Positions 52,614 to 63,000 of a DNA stretch of 64,000 nt are shown here, piece by piece. The stretch spans positions 310,001-374,000 of the forward strand of contig NZ_BNAQ01000004.1 of assembly GCF_014653575.1 (NCBI RefSeq), in the 5' to 3' direction. The DNA is from Sphingomonas glacialis. GTDB lineage: Bacteria; Pseudomonadota; Alphaproteobacteria; Sphingomonadales; Sphingomonadaceae. The stretch's first letter is position 1, and each line of letters begins with the position of its first letter. Below the pieces are notes generated by a model. That model had not been told where the DNA came from and did not search any database. It saw only the letters and a program-made list of their open reading frames with translations. The position numbers were made by a program, and so were the translations under genes.

Positions 52614-54035
52614 GTGGCCACCGTTCTCGACCGCCCTGCGAACGACTATGTCGTCGCCGACATCACGCTTGCCGATTTCGGTCGCAAGGAAATCAACATC
52701 GCCGAGACCGAGATGCCCGGCCTGATGGCGCTGCGCGAGGAATTCTCCGCATCGCAGCCTTTGAAGGGCGCGCGCATCACTGGTTCGCTGCACATGACGA
52801 TCCAGACCGCAGTGCTGATCGAGACGCTGACCGCGCTCGGCGCCGACGTCCGCTGGGCGACGTGCAACATCTTCTCGACGCAGGACCATGCCGCTGCCGC
52901 GATCGCCGCGACGGGCGTCCCCGTGTTCGCGATCAAGGGCGAGAGCCTCGCCGACTATTGGAACTATGTCGGCGACATCTTCAACTGGGGTGCTGACACC
53001 GACGGCCAGACCGCCAACATCATCCTCGACGATGGCGGCGACGCGACGATGTTCGCGCTGTGGGGCGCCAAGCTCGAAGCCGGCCACACGATGGGCGAGC
53101 CCGAGAATGACGAGGAAGTCGAATTCCAGCGCGCATTGAAGGCGTTCGTGGCGAAGTATCCCGGTTACCTGACCGAGACCGTCAAGAACCTGAAGGGCGT
53201 TTCGGAAGAGACCACGACGGGCGTCCACCGCCTGTACGAGATCGCCAAGAAGGGCGAGCTGCCGTTCCCGGCGATCAACGTCAACGACTCGGTGACGAAG
53301 TCGAAGTTCGACAACCTCTACGGCTGCAAGGAATCGCTGGTCGACGCGATCCGTCGCGCGACCGACGTGATGCTCGCCGGCAAGGTCGCTTGCGTCGCCG
53401 GTTTCGGTGACGTCGGCAAGGGTTCGGCGCAGTCGCTCCGCAACGGCGGCGCGCGCGTGATGGTCACCGAAGTCGATCCGATCTGCGCGCTGCAGGCCGC
53501 GATGGAGGGCTTCGAAGTCGTGACGATGGAAGAGGCCGTGACTCGCGCGGACATCTTCTGCACCGCGACCGGCAATGCCGACGTCATCACCGCCGAGCAT
53601 ATGGCGGCGATGAAGCCGATGTCGATCGTCTGCAACATCGGCCACTTCGACTCGGAGATCCAGATCGCCGCGCTGTCGAACTATGAGTGGGACGAAGTGA
53701 AGCCGGGCACCGACCTGGTGAAGTTCCCCGATGGCAAGCAGATCATCATCCTCGCCAAGGGTCGTCTGGTGAACCTCGGCTGCGCCACGGGCCACCCGTC
53801 GTTCGTGATGTCGGCATCGTTCACCAACCAGACGCTCGCGCAGATCGAGCTGTGGACCAAGGGCGAGAACTACAAGAACGAAGTCTACGTCCTGCCGAAG
53901 CACCTCGACGAGAAGGTCGCCGCGCTCCACCTCGAAAAGCTCGGCGTGAAGCTCTCGCAGCTGACCCCGAAGCAAGCTGGCTATATCGGCGTTCCGGTCG
54001 AAGGCCCGTTCAAGCCCGACCACTACCGCTACTAA
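52614..54035 (+). CDS. ahcY: Adenosylhomocysteinase
   Basis: 473 residues. SAH hydrolase family: [24 protein letters not shown]-like [15 protein letters not shown], the NAD-binding [15 protein letters not shown], and the C-terminal [17 protein letters not shown] (NAD-contacting tail). The insert [17 protein letters not shown] is usual in bacterial forms. It splits S-adenosylhomocysteine to adenosine and homocysteine. The GTG start at 52614 has GGAG 8 nt upstream. It is followed by a strong terminator. Confidence 0.96.
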   Translation: MATVLDRPANDYVVADITLADFGRKEINIAETEMPGLMALREEFSASQPLKGARITGSLHMTIQTAVLIETLTALGADVRWATCNIFSTQDHAAAAIAATGVPVFAIKGESLADYWNYVGDIFNWGADTDGQTANIILDDGGDATMFALWGAKLEAGHTMGEPENDEEVEFQRALKAFVAKYPGYLTETVKNLKGVSEETTTGVHRLYEIAKKGELPFPAINVNDSVTKSKFDNLYGCKESLVDAIRRATDVMLAGKVACVAGFGDVGKGSAQSLRNGGARVMVTEVDPICALQAAMEGFEVVTMEEAVTRADIFCTATGNADVITAEHMAAMKPMSIVCNIGHFDSEIQIAALSNYEWDEVKPGTDLVKFPDGKQIIILAKGRLVNLGCATGHPSFVMSASFTNQTLAQIELWTKGENYKNEVYVLPKHLDEKVAALHLEKLGVKLSQLTPKQAGYIGVPVEGPFKPDHYRY

Positions 54036-54065
54036 GGACGCGGCGCCCACGGGCGCCGCTCCAAC

Positions 54066-54104
54066 AAAAAAGCCGCATCCGCTCAAGAGCGGGTGCGGCT
54101 TTTT
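54066..54104 (+). terminator. Rho-independent terminator after ahcY
   Basis: AAAAAGCCGCATCCGCTC, loop AAGA, GCGGGTGCGGCTTTTT: a long stem with flanking A and T tracts, so it can act in both directions. The convergent lipoprotein gene ends about 50 nt further on. Confidence 0.9.
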
Positions 54105-54153
54105 CGTGTTCGGGATCCGGTCCCGGTCGCGCTGGACGCGACCGGGCGTGGGA

Positions 54154-54762
54154 TCACTTGGGCGTGACGATGCTCGGCCCGAGGTTGGCGATCACGTCAT
54201 GCGCGTCGAATGCGCGAATGTTGTCCTTGGGCTTCGGACCCTTGCCGATCACGATCTCGGCATTGGCTTCGTATTTGTCGATCGTGTTGACGTCGATCCC
54301 GCGGTCGAAGAAGGGATCGCCGAAATACGGATCCCAGCTGCGCCAGCCGAAGCCACGGCCGCGATAGCGCCAGCTCGGGCCCCAATAGCCGCCACCGAAA
54401 CCGCCACCATAACCGAAGCCGCCGCCGAACCCGCCGATTCCGGGCGTGGTATAGGTGCGCGTCTTCTTGTCGACTTCACGATCGGCGAAGACGAAATAAT
54501 CGCCACCGTTCTGCACCGTCAGTTCGGCTGCGCGATACAGCAGATACTTTTCGACCGTGTCGCGCGCGGTGTAGCTGTTGCCCGAGAAGCTGACCATGAA
54601 GCGGTTCGCCTCGATCTGGCGATCGCTATAGCCCGAGCGTTCGAAGCCGCGTCCGACCGCGGGGCCATAGGTGGATTCGGTAGCGCAAGCGGACGTCAGC
54701 AGGGTGACGGCGCCGAGCGCGACCACCAGGGATTTTCTAAGCGTTGGGGAAGCTATCGGCAT
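54154..54762 (-). CDS. CC0125/CC1285-type lipoprotein
   Basis: 202 residues from ATG 54762. A signal peptide ends in a lipobox-like LLTSAC (Cys near residue 26), then TYGPAVGRGFERSGYSDRQI, NRFMVSFSGNSYTARDTVEK and YLLYRAAELTVQNGGDYFVF, the signature of the sphingomonad/caulobacter CC0125/CC1285 lipoprotein family. A Gly/Tyr/Phe-rich stretch (GGFGGGFGYGGGFGGGYWG) sits in the middle. The protein should be anchored at the outer or inner membrane; its role is unknown. Confidence 0.85.
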   Translation of the reverse strand: MPIASPTLRKSLVVALGAVTLLTSACATESTYGPAVGRGFERSGYSDRQIEANRFMVSFSGNSYTARDTVEKYLLYRAAELTVQNGGDYFVFADREVDKKTRTYTTPGIGGFGGGFGYGGGFGGGYWGPSWRYRGRGFGWRSWDPYFGDPFFDRGIDVNTIDKYEANAEIVIGKGPKPKDNIRAFDAHDVIANLGPSIVTPK

Positions 54763-55056
54763 TTCGATCTCCAGAGGCGGTCCAGTGCGGCGAACCGTGC
54801 CGTGCGGGCCATGAAGCGCAGAACGATCGAGGTGGCGCAAGGCTCCGCCAATCTTCTGGTCGCGTCACCGATAGCGCGGGCCACATGAACCGCAACTGAC
54901 GCGGCGATGACGAATGCGGAAATCCGTTCGTCGATGCGACGAACCGTTTTGTCGCAGCCGGGAACGGTATCTGGCGGTTCTCTCGCGCTGGCGCCGTCAC
55001 GGTATCGAGAGCGATTGCAGGCGGGGGCGTCTTGCGGTCGGCTCGGGAGGATGGCC

Positions 55057-55647
55057 ATGCGGATTGCGCTCGGGATTTCGTTGGGACTGATCGCCGCGAC
55101 CATGCCGGTCGCCGCATCCGCCGCGCCGGCGGACGCGCTCGATTCGCCGCTGTCCACGGTCGTCGAACGGATGTTGCCGGTCGAGGCGAAACTCACCCCC
55201 GATTTCCGCGTGCGCACCGATCTGCTGACCACTTCGACAAGCATCAGCCCGCTTGGCGATCCTACAGGCCCGATGCAGCATCGCTTCGCGAGCTCGATGA
55301 TCGATTATTATCCGCTCGGCGGCAGCGGCCTGCGGCTCTCCGCCGGCATGCGCTTCTTCCAGGTCGCCAATTTCCTCAAGGACGCCGAGAAGGCGACTGC
55401 TGGCCTGCTGTACAACCCGCGTCTGCCTGGCAGCGGCAATGCGGTGCGGACTGGCTTCAACCGCCACACGCCCGCCGCGACGGTCGGTTATACGGGCACC
55501 TTCAAGAACGCGCTGTTCGGGGTCGAGGTCGGCAGCCTGATCGGCAACGCCAATGCCAATTTGCCGCGCGCCATGGACCGCCTGAGCAACCGCGCGCGCG
55601 GCGGGATGAATCCGATCGCCAATGTGGTGTTCGGACTGCGGTTCTGA
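55057..55647 (+). CDS. Small outer-membrane beta-barrel-like protein
   Basis: 196 residues from ATG 55057, with GGAGG 6 nt upstream. A signal peptide (MRIALGISLGLIAATMPVAASA) is followed by alternating amphipathic strands (RFASSMIDYYPLGGSGLRLSAG and TPAATVGYTGTF) and a C-terminal VVFGLRF ending in Phe, typical of outer-membrane barrels recognised by BamA. The specific role is unknown. A DUF2141 gene follows 34 nt downstream. Confidence 0.7.
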   Translation: MRIALGISLGLIAATMPVAASAAPADALDSPLSTVVERMLPVEAKLTPDFRVRTDLLTTSTSISPLGDPTGPMQHRFASSMIDYYPLGGSGLRLSAGMRFFQVANFLKDAEKATAGLLYNPRLPGSGNAVRTGFNRHTPAATVGYTGTFKNALFGVEVGSLIGNANANLPRAMDRLSNRARGGMNPIANVVFGLRF

Positions 55648-55681
55648 AGTGGGCGATACGCCACCGTTTGTGGGACTGACG

Positions 55682-56209
55682 ATGAAGACGATCTTGAATC
55701 TCGCGATGGGTGTCTGCGGCGCGATGCTGGCCCTTCCGAGCGTGGCGCAGGCCGGCGGCATCATGGGCACCGATGCCGCGCATTGCAGCTCGGGCAAGGG
55801 GCCGGCGATCCAAGTCAACGTGCTCGATCTCAAGGACCGCCGCGGGCAACTCAAGCTCGAGCTCTATCCCGCGAACGACGCCGACTTCATGCGCTCCGAC
55901 ACCGAGTTGCTCGCCGAGGGCAAGGTGTTTCGCCGCGTGACCGTCGACGCGCCGGTCGCTGGGCAAGTCGCGATGTGCATCCGCGTGCCGCATCCGGGGC
56001 GCTATGCGCTGCTGTTCCTCCATTCGCGCCGCGCGCAGGACAAGTTCGACTTCTGGCAGGACGGGGTCGGGCTGCGCAGCAACACCCGCATCGGCCGCGC
56101 GCGCCCGCCGCTCGCCAACGCGACGGTCGAGGTGGGCAACGGGGTTTCGGTGCTCGATATCGAGACGCAATATCTGCGTGGACTCCGCGGATTCAGCCCA
56201 TTGCGATAA
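55682..56209 (+). CDS. DUF2141 family exported protein
   Basis: 175 residues. A signal peptide (MKTILNLAMGVCGAMLALPSVAQA) is followed by a DUF2141-like beta domain: IQVNVLDLKDRRGQLKLELY, then VAMCIRVPHPGRYALLFLH and the C-terminal region with RSNTRIGRARPPLANATVEVG. The function is unknown. Two cysteines after the signal (AAHCSSG and MCIRV) could form a disulfide. Confidence 0.82.
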   Translation: MKTILNLAMGVCGAMLALPSVAQAGGIMGTDAAHCSSGKGPAIQVNVLDLKDRRGQLKLELYPANDADFMRSDTELLAEGKVFRRVTVDAPVAGQVAMCIRVPHPGRYALLFLHSRRAQDKFDFWQDGVGLRSNTRIGRARPPLANATVEVGNGVSVLDIETQYLRGLRGFSPLR

Positions 56210-56271
56210 AAGCGCATTACGGGCCTTGCGCGTTCGCGAAACCCGCTGCTATAGGCACGCCACTGCAGTGT

Positions 56272-56346
56272 TCCCCGATAGCTCAGCGGTAGAGTAGGTG
56301 ACTGTTAATCACTTGGTCGTTGGTTCGAATCCAACTCGGGGAGCCA
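56272..56346 (+). tRNA. tRNA-Asn (anticodon GUU), CCA encoded
   Basis: Acceptor arms TCCCCGA and TCGGGGA pair; D-arm GCTCAGCGGTAGAGT; anticodon loop ACTGTTAATC with GTT; T-arm GTTGGTTCGAATCCAAC; G discriminator then CCA. It is a complete gene of 75 nt including CCA. Confidence 0.96.
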
Positions 56347-56451
56347 TTTTCCACCGCAGTGCGTGACCCGCAGCCTAGCGCTTAGGCGCGGTCACCAGTC
56401 TCCACAAAAACTAGCGCTTGGCTCTGCCAGCGCCGCGGTGTGTCGCGGCAT

Positions 56452-57246
56452 TTAAGCCGCAAACTGTTCCATCGTGATCCGATCGTCGAGCGCGTGCTCG
56501 GGATCGAACAGCAGTGTCAGCTCGCGCGTGCGGTCGATCATGATCTCGACGCGCGCGACATCGCGAATCTCGCGCTGATCGGCCACCGCGCTGACGGGGC
56601 GTTTGGCGGGTTCGAGCACGCGCAGCGTGATCCGCGCTTTGTCGGGCAGGATCGCGCCGCGCCAGCGCCGCGGGCGGAACGGGCTGATCGGCGTCAGCGC
56701 CAGCATGTTCGAGCCGAGCGGCAGGATCGGTCCTTGCGCCGAGAGATTGTACGCGGTCGATCCGGCCGGTGTGGCGACCAAGATGCCGTCGCACGCAAGC
56801 TCGGGCAACACGATGCGGTCGTTGACGGTGACCTCGAGCTTGGCGGTCTGGCGCGTTTCGCGCAGCAGCGAAACTTCGTTGATCGCAGGGAGCGCAAAGC
56901 TTTCGCCGCCCACCGTCGTCGCGGTCATTGCCAGCGGCACCACCTTGAACGCCTTGATTCGCTCGAGCCGCGCATCGAGCCCGTGCGGGCGCCACTCGTT
57001 CATCAGGAACCCGACAGTGCCGAGGTTCATCCCGAACACCGGCACGACCGGCTTGCGCCGTTCGAGCATCGCGTGGAGCGTCTGGAGCATGAACCCGTCA
57101 CCGCCGAGCGCGACGATCAGTTCGGCGTCCTCGACGGGCACCCAATCGTGTGCGTCGGACAGCATTGCGGCGGCGTCCTGCGCGGCCTGGGTCGGGGACG
57201 CGACCAGCGCGCGGCGCGCGCCGGCCATGTTGGCGGAACCTGTCAT
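56452..57246 (-). CDS. nadK: NAD kinase
   Basis: 264 residues. ATP-NAD kinase family: AELIVALGGDGFMLQTLH (the GGDG phosphate-binding motif), FGMNLGTVGFLMNE and the catalytic-region DGILVATPAGSTAYNLSAQGPILP. It makes NADP from NAD. ATG 57246 is used; ATG 57228 (MAGARRALVASPT) is an alternative nearer to family starts. Confidence 0.93.
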   Translation of the reverse strand: MTGSANMAGARRALVASPTQAAQDAAAMLSDAHDWVPVEDAELIVALGGDGFMLQTLHAMLERRKPVVPVFGMNLGTVGFLMNEWRPHGLDARLERIKAFKVVPLAMTATTVGGESFALPAINEVSLLRETRQTAKLEVTVNDRIVLPELACDGILVATPAGSTAYNLSAQGPILPLGSNMLALTPISPFRPRRWRGAILPDKARITLRVLEPAKRPVSAVADQREIRDVARVEIMIDRTRELTLLFDPEHALDDRITMEQFAA

Positions 57247-57453
57247 GGCGCGTTCCCGCTGGTGGTGTGCGGCGCTGCCACGACCGCCGGCGCGAAGCCA
57301 CGCACAGCGCGGGCCTTGCGGTCGGGACGGTCGGCAAGAACAGGCGCGCTGGTCATCTCGCTTGGAGCTAGGGCTTCGGATCGAGCGTCACAAGGGCGAT
57401 TGCGGCGGTAACACCCTCTTCTTTAACCCAAGACGGCGCATTAGGGTCGTTGC
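57247..57453. other. Divergent gap between nadK and the GGDEF-EAL gene
   Basis: 207 nt; no gene, no clear hairpin and no recognisable operator. It is presumed to hold the two divergent promoters, but no -10/-35 pair is convincing. Confidence 0.3.
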
Positions 57454-59442
57454 ATGACCGGTACGCCCAACGCCCCGCTTTTCATCCTGTCGTTCCGACA
57501 GCGCGACGAACTGGCGTCCTTGGCGGCGGGCGCTGGCTGGCAAGTCGTCGCCGCGCGCCGGGCGGGCGGGGCCGAGCGACGCTTCCTGTCGAGCGGCGCC
57601 GCGGTGGCGGTGATCGATGCGCGCGGTGCGCCGGCCGACGGGGTGAATGCGGCGCGCACGATGAGCGGCGCGGTCGAGGCGAATGGTGGCGCGCTGCTCG
57701 CTTTGGTTTCGCGCGGCGAGGCGGCGACGATCGCCGCGCTTTACGGCGCGGGGGCCACGCATTTCCTGGCGAGCCCGTTCAGCGAGGCTGAATTCCTCCA
57801 GGCGGTCCGCTTTGCCGCGCGCCATGCCGAGCGGATGGCGCGCGAATGGGCGGCAGGGCCGGTCTTTGCGCCGCTCGGCTGGCGCTACGATCTGATCAGC
57901 CGGACGCTCATTCTCACGCCGGGGCTCGCAGCTTTGCTCGCGATCGACGACGAGCCGAGCGTGCGCGCGATGCTGCGACGGCTCGACCGCGGTGATCGCA
58001 TCGCTGCCGTGGCGGCGCTGCGCCGGGTCTCGGCCAACCGTCCGGCCACCGCCTTTGCGCATGATTCGGACCTGACGACGGTCGGGCGCGTGGTGCAGCA
58101 TCTCCAGCTCGACGCCGAAGGCGGGCGGATCGACGCCGTGGTCGAACCGCTCGGCAGCGCGCCCGAGCCGGCCGCCGAGCTGCGCGAATCGCTTGCCGGT
58201 GCGCGCGATGCGGGGAGCGCGCGGCGCTGGCTGACGCGGCGGCTCGCCGACGAGGCCGGCGCGCCGCTGCACGCGATGCTGATCGCGCTCAATCGCTTCG
58301 ACATGGTCAATACAGCCTATGGCCGCGCGACGGGCGACGCCTTGCTCAGCAGCGCGCAGAAGCGGATCGACGATGTCGTGCGCGACATGCTCGGGCGCGA
58401 CGCGCTGATCGTGCGGCTCAGCGGGTCGACCTTCCTGGTTGCGGCCCGCAGCATCCGGCTGCGGATCGATCTCGTGGTCGAGCGAATCGCGCACGCTCTG
58501 GCGCGCCCGTTCGTGACGGGCGATTCGATCGCCGTGCTCGGTTGCCGGATTGGGCTGGCCGAGGCCCTGCCCGACGATAGCGCGGCAAGCCTGTTGCGCC
58601 GCGTCAGCGAGGCGCTGGCCGACGCGCGCGAATCCGATACCGCGACGATGCGCGTCGCCGACGCCGAGCAAGGCGATGCGCCGATCGACCAGCTTGCGGT
58701 CGAGCTCAACCATGCGCTCGAGCGCGGCGAGATTGGCGTGCTGTACCAGCCGCAGGTGTCGGTCTCGACCGGGGCGATCGTTGGCGTCGAGGCCTTGGCG
58801 CGCTGGGAGCATGGCGTGCTCGGCACGATCGGCGCCGAGACGCTGTTCGCCGCGGCGGCGCGGGCCGATCTCGAGATCGGCCTGTCGGACCATATCCAGC
58901 GCGTCGTTCTCGCGCAGGCGGCGGCGTGGCCTGTGGCCCTGGCGGGCTTGCGCCTGTCGCTCAATCTGACCGCAGCCGATATCGCGCGGCCGGGTTTCGC
59001 CGACCTGTTTCTCGACCGGGTCGATGCCAGCGGCTTTCCGCGGACGCGGCTGACGCTCGAAATTACCGAGAGCGGGCTGATCGAGGATCTCGGCATCGCC
59101 TCGGCCTTGCTGTCGGTGCTGCGCGGGGCGGGGTGCCGGATCGCGATCGACGATTTCGGGACGGGCTATTCGAGCCTCGCCTATCTCAAGGCGCTGCCGC
59201 TCGATTATCTCAAGATCGACAAGAAGCTCGCGCAGGACATCACCGGGTCGGCGCGCGACCGGATCGTGGTGCGCGGCGTCATCGACATGGCGCGCTCGCT
59301 CGGGCTGACGGTGATCGCCGAGGGGGTCGAGACGCAGCCGCAACTCGAGGCGCTGGCGGCCGAGGGGTGCCAGATCTATCAAGGGTTCCTGTGCGCCGAA
59401 CCGATCTCGGTCGAGGCGCTCGAGGCGCTGGTCGCGCGCTAG
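57454..59442 (+). CDS. EAL-domain phosphodiesterase with degenerate GGDEF
   Basis: 662 residues, soluble. The N-terminal ~130 residues look like a degenerate receiver (AVIDARGAPADG, ALYGAGATHFLASPFSEAEF). A central PAS-like stretch is followed by a GGDEF domain whose signature is RLSGSTFLV instead of GGDEF, so it cannot make c-di-GMP. The EAL domain is intact: VEALARWEH, NLTAADIARP, EITESGLIEDL, DDFGTGYSSLAYLKALPLDY and EGVETQPQL. It likely degrades c-di-GMP. Confidence 0.9.
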   Translation: MTGTPNAPLFILSFRQRDELASLAAGAGWQVVAARRAGGAERRFLSSGAAVAVIDARGAPADGVNAARTMSGAVEANGGALLALVSRGEAATIAALYGAGATHFLASPFSEAEFLQAVRFAARHAERMAREWAAGPVFAPLGWRYDLISRTLILTPGLAALLAIDDEPSVRAMLRRLDRGDRIAAVAALRRVSANRPATAFAHDSDLTTVGRVVQHLQLDAEGGRIDAVVEPLGSAPEPAAELRESLAGARDAGSARRWLTRRLADEAGAPLHAMLIALNRFDMVNTAYGRATGDALLSSAQKRIDDVVRDMLGRDALIVRLSGSTFLVAARSIRLRIDLVVERIAHALARPFVTGDSIAVLGCRIGLAEALPDDSAASLLRRVSEALADARESDTATMRVADAEQGDAPIDQLAVELNHALERGEIGVLYQPQVSVSTGAIVGVEALARWEHGVLGTIGAETLFAAAARADLEIGLSDHIQRVVLAQAAAWPVALAGLRLSLNLTAADIARPGFADLFLDRVDASGFPRTRLTLEITESGLIEDLGIASALLSVLRGAGCRIAIDDFGTGYSSLAYLKALPLDYLKIDKKLAQDITGSARDRIVVRGVIDMARSLGLTVIAEGVETQPQLEALAAEGCQIYQGFLCAEPISVEALEALVAR

Positions 59443-59456
59443 CTGGAGGTACCGGA

Positions 59457-59912
59457 ATGAAGCGTCTTGCCTTGGGAATGTTCCTGGCCGCAGTGCCGCT
59501 TGCGGCCAACGCGACGCCGCCAGCACAAGTGGCTCAGCTTTCGCCGCAAGCCGGCGTCGAGGCGGCGATGGTCGATAGCGCGGCGGGCTGGAATGCGGGC
59601 GATCTCGCGCGCTTCATGGCGGTGTATTCGGACGCACCCGAGACCAGTTTCGTCACCAAGACCGGCGTGCTGCGCGGCAAGGCAGTGATGGCCGAGCGCT
59701 ATCGTACCAAATATGACTTCGCCGACGTCGGCAAGCGCGGCGTGCTGAGCTTCGTCACGCTCGACTTCCGACTGCTCGATCGCGGTCATGCGCTCTATAT
59801 CGGCCGCTACACGCTGCGCGCCGCCGATGGCAAAGACCAGTCGGGGATGACCTCGCTGGTGTTTCGCAGGGAGCGGGCGGGGTGGCGGATCATCGCCGAC
59901 CATAGTTCGTGA
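59457..59912 (+). CDS. Exported SnoaL-like (NTF2-fold, DUF4440) protein
   Basis: 151 residues. A signal peptide (MKRLALGMFLAAVPLAANA) precedes an NTF2-like cone: AAMVDSAAGWNAGDLARFMAVYS, VLRGKAVMAERYRTKYD and SLVFRRERAGWRIIADHSS, as in DUF4440 proteins. Role unknown. GGAGG lies 6 nt before the ATG, and the gene follows the EAL gene by 14 nt. Confidence 0.85.
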   Translation: MKRLALGMFLAAVPLAANATPPAQVAQLSPQAGVEAAMVDSAAGWNAGDLARFMAVYSDAPETSFVTKTGVLRGKAVMAERYRTKYDFADVGKRGVLSFVTLDFRLLDRGHALYIGRYTLRAADGKDQSGMTSLVFRRERAGWRIIADHSS

Positions 59913-59919
59913 CCTCACC

Positions 59920-60023
59920 GTTCCCCGGCGAAGGCCGGGGCACAGCAGCGCGCCGAAGCTGAGCGGGCGCAGCGCACGATGCTCTTCCGCTCCGCTACTG
60001 GGCCCCGGCCTTCGCCGGGGAAC
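59920..60023. repeat. Palindromic repeat in the convergent gap before mfd
   Basis: Left arm GTTCCCCGGCGAAGGCCGGG; right arm CCCGGCCTTCGCCGGGGAAC, a perfect inverted pair, each a hairpin itself, with a spacer carrying AGCAGCGCGCC. It lies between the ends of two convergent genes, so it may serve as a bidirectional terminator. Confidence 0.85.
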
Positions 60024-60040
60024 CGACTGAGCAGGGCGCA

Positions 60041-63000
60041 TTACCCCGCCGCCTTCGCCAACCCCTTAGACAGTTGCAGCGCGCCGTGTAGCCGCGCCTT
60101 GGGATCGCCCCAGGTGCGCGTGACCACCAGCTTGCTGTCCGGCCGCAGGCGGGCAACGCCGTCGAGCTTGGCGACCCATGCCAGCAGCCCCTCGACGTTC
60201 GGCGTCTTGTCGTCGAAGAAGGTGACGAGCGCGCCCTTGGGGCCGACGTCCATCTTGGCGACGCACGCCTTCTTGGCGTTCAGCTTGATCTCGATGATGC
60301 GGATCAGGTTCTCGGTCGGTGCGGGGAGCTTGCCGAAGCGGTCGATCAGCTCGGCGGCGAACGCCTCGACCTGGTTCTGGTCCTCGAGATCGTTGAGGCG
60401 GCGGTACAGCCCCATCCGCAGGTCGAGATCGGGGACATATTCCTCGGGGATGAGGATCGGCGCGTCGACGGTGATCTGCGGCGAGAAATCCTTCGGGCGC
60501 AAGCGCTGGCCGCCGGCCTTGGCATCCATGATCGCCTCCTCCAGCATCGACTGGTAGAGTTCGAAGCCGACTTCCTTGATGTGCCCCGATTGCTCGTCGC
60601 CGAGCAGATTGCCCGCACCGCGCTGGTCGAGATCGTGGCTGGCGAGCTGGAAGCCCGCCCCCAGCGTGTCGAGGTCGCTCAGCACCTTGAGCCGCTTTTC
60701 GGCGGTCTGGCTGAGCGTGCGGTTCTCGGGCGTGGTGAGATAGGCATAAGCGCGCGTCTTGGCGCGTCCGACACGGCCGCGCAGCTGATAGAGCTGCGCG
60801 AGGCCGAAGCGGTCGGCGCGGTGGATGATCATCGTGTTCGCGCTCGGAATGTCGAGCCCGCTCTCGACGATCGTGGTCGAGATGAGCACCTCGAACTTCT
60901 TGTCGTAGAACGCCGACATCCGCTCCTCGACCTCGCTCGGCGCCATCTGGCCATGCGCGACGACGTAGCGCACTTCAGGCACATGATCGCGCATGAACGC
61001 CTCGATCTCGGGCAGGTCGGCGATGCGGGGCGTCACGAAGAAGCTCTGCCCGCCGCGATAATGTTCGCGCAGCAGCGCCTCGCGCAGCACCACCGGATCC
61101 CACGGCATGATGTAGGTGCGCACCGCGAGGCGATCGACCGGCGGGGTTTGGATCACCGACAGCTCGCGGATGCCCGACATCGCCATCTGCAATGTGCGCG
61201 GGATCGGCGTCGCGGTGAGGGTCAGGACGTGGACGTCGGTCTTGAGGCCCTTCAGCCGTTCCTTGTGCGTGACACCGAAGCGCTGCTCCTCGTCGACCAC
61301 GACGAGCCCGAGCCGCTTGAACTCGATCCCCTTGGCGAGGATCGCGTGCGTGCCGATCACGACGTCGATCGTGCCGTCGGCGAGGCCGGCCTTGGTCGCC
61401 TTGGCCTCGGCACCGGGGACGAGCCGCGACAGCCGCCCTACGTTGAGCGGGAAGCCCTCGAAGCGCGCGGTGAAATTGTTGAAATGCTGGCGCGCGAGGA
61501 GGGTGGTCGGGCAGACCACCGCGACTTGCAGCCCGGCCATCGCCGCGGCGAACGCACCGCGCAACGCGACCTCGGTCTTGCCGAAGCCGACGTCACCGAC
61601 GACAAGCCGGTCCATCGGCGTGCCCTTGAGCAGATCGCCCATCACGTCCTCGATCGCGCGGTCCTGGTCGTCGGTTTCCTCGTACGGGAAGCGGTCGACG
61701 AAGGCGGCATAGCCGCTGTCGCGATCGATCGTCTCGGCGGGGCGCAGCGCGCGTTCGGCGGCCGTTGCGATGAGCTCACCCGCGATCTCGCGGATCCGCT
61801 CCTTCATCTTCGACTTGCGGCGTTGCCACGCTTCGCCACCGAGGCGATCGAGGCTCGCACCTTCGCTGTCCGAGCCGTAGCGGCTGAGGACTTCGAGGTT
61901 CTCGACGGGGACGAAGAGCTTGTCGCCGCCGGCGTAGGTGAGGGCGACGCAATCGTGCGGGGCCTGGCCGACGGGGATCGAGGTCAGGCCCTCGTAGCGG
62001 CCGATGCCGTGGTCAGCATGGACGACGAGATCGCCCGGCGTGAGCATCGCCAGTTCGGCGAGGAAGGCGTCGGCCGATTTCTTGCGCTTGGCGCGGCGGA
62101 CGAGGCGGTCGCCGAGCATGTCCTGCTCGGTGAGCAGCGCGACCTGCGGGGAGGAGAAACCGTGGTCGAGCGGGAGGATGATGAGCGCGACCGTCGCGCC
62201 ATGTCCTCCCCTCCCGCTTGCGGGAGGGGTTGGGGGTGGGCTCGCGCCATCAGCGGTTGCTGACTTTGAGGGCGCGCGCCCACCCCCAGCCCTTCCCGCA
62301 GGCGGGAGGGGGGAAGTAGGAGCAGAAGCGCCGAGCGCCTCTTGCCACGTGTCCACCAGCTTGAGGTTCGTCGCGCCATGATCGCGCAGCAACCCCGCCA
62401 GCCGCTCGCGCGCGCCCGCCGAATAGCTCGCCAGCACCGCTTTCCGCCCATCGCGCTCGAGCGTGCGCAGATGGTGCACCACCGCGTCGTACACGTTCGC
62501 GCCATTCGCGCGCTCGGCCCCGAAATCGCGCGGTCCGTCGACGCCGAAATCGAGCACGCTCGCGCTCTCGGGTTCATGGAACGCGGTGATGCGGTGCGCC
62601 GGCGCCTCGTCGAGCCGCGCGGCGAAATCCTTCGCGGTGAGATACAGCGCATCGACCGGCAGCGGACGATAGCTGCCGGGGTCGCTGACCTGCGCCTTCA
62701 CCCGGTTGGCGTGGTAATCGGTGATCGCCTCGAACCGCTGCTCGGCCGCCGCGACCGAGCCCGCATCGCGCAGGATCACCGCATCGTCGCCGAGATGGTC
62801 GAACAGCGTCGTGAGCTTGTCTTCGAACAGCGGAAGCCAATGCTCCATCCCTGCAAGACGCCGCCCTTCCGAAATCGCCTGGTACAGCGGATCGCCCGTC
62901 GCGGTCGCGCCGAAGCGCTCGCGATAGCGCGCGCGGAAGCGCTTGATGCTGTCCTCGTCGATCAGCGTTTCCGAGGCGGGCAGCAGGATGAAGCCGTCGA

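Noticed and set aside
57388..59526. Long minus-strand open frame opposite the EAL gene
   Set aside because: No recognisable motif; the EAL and GGDEF-like domains on the plus strand explain the region.
60581..62263. Long plus-strand open frame inside mfd
   Set aside because: Antisense shadow of mfd, whose helicase motifs are unmistakable.
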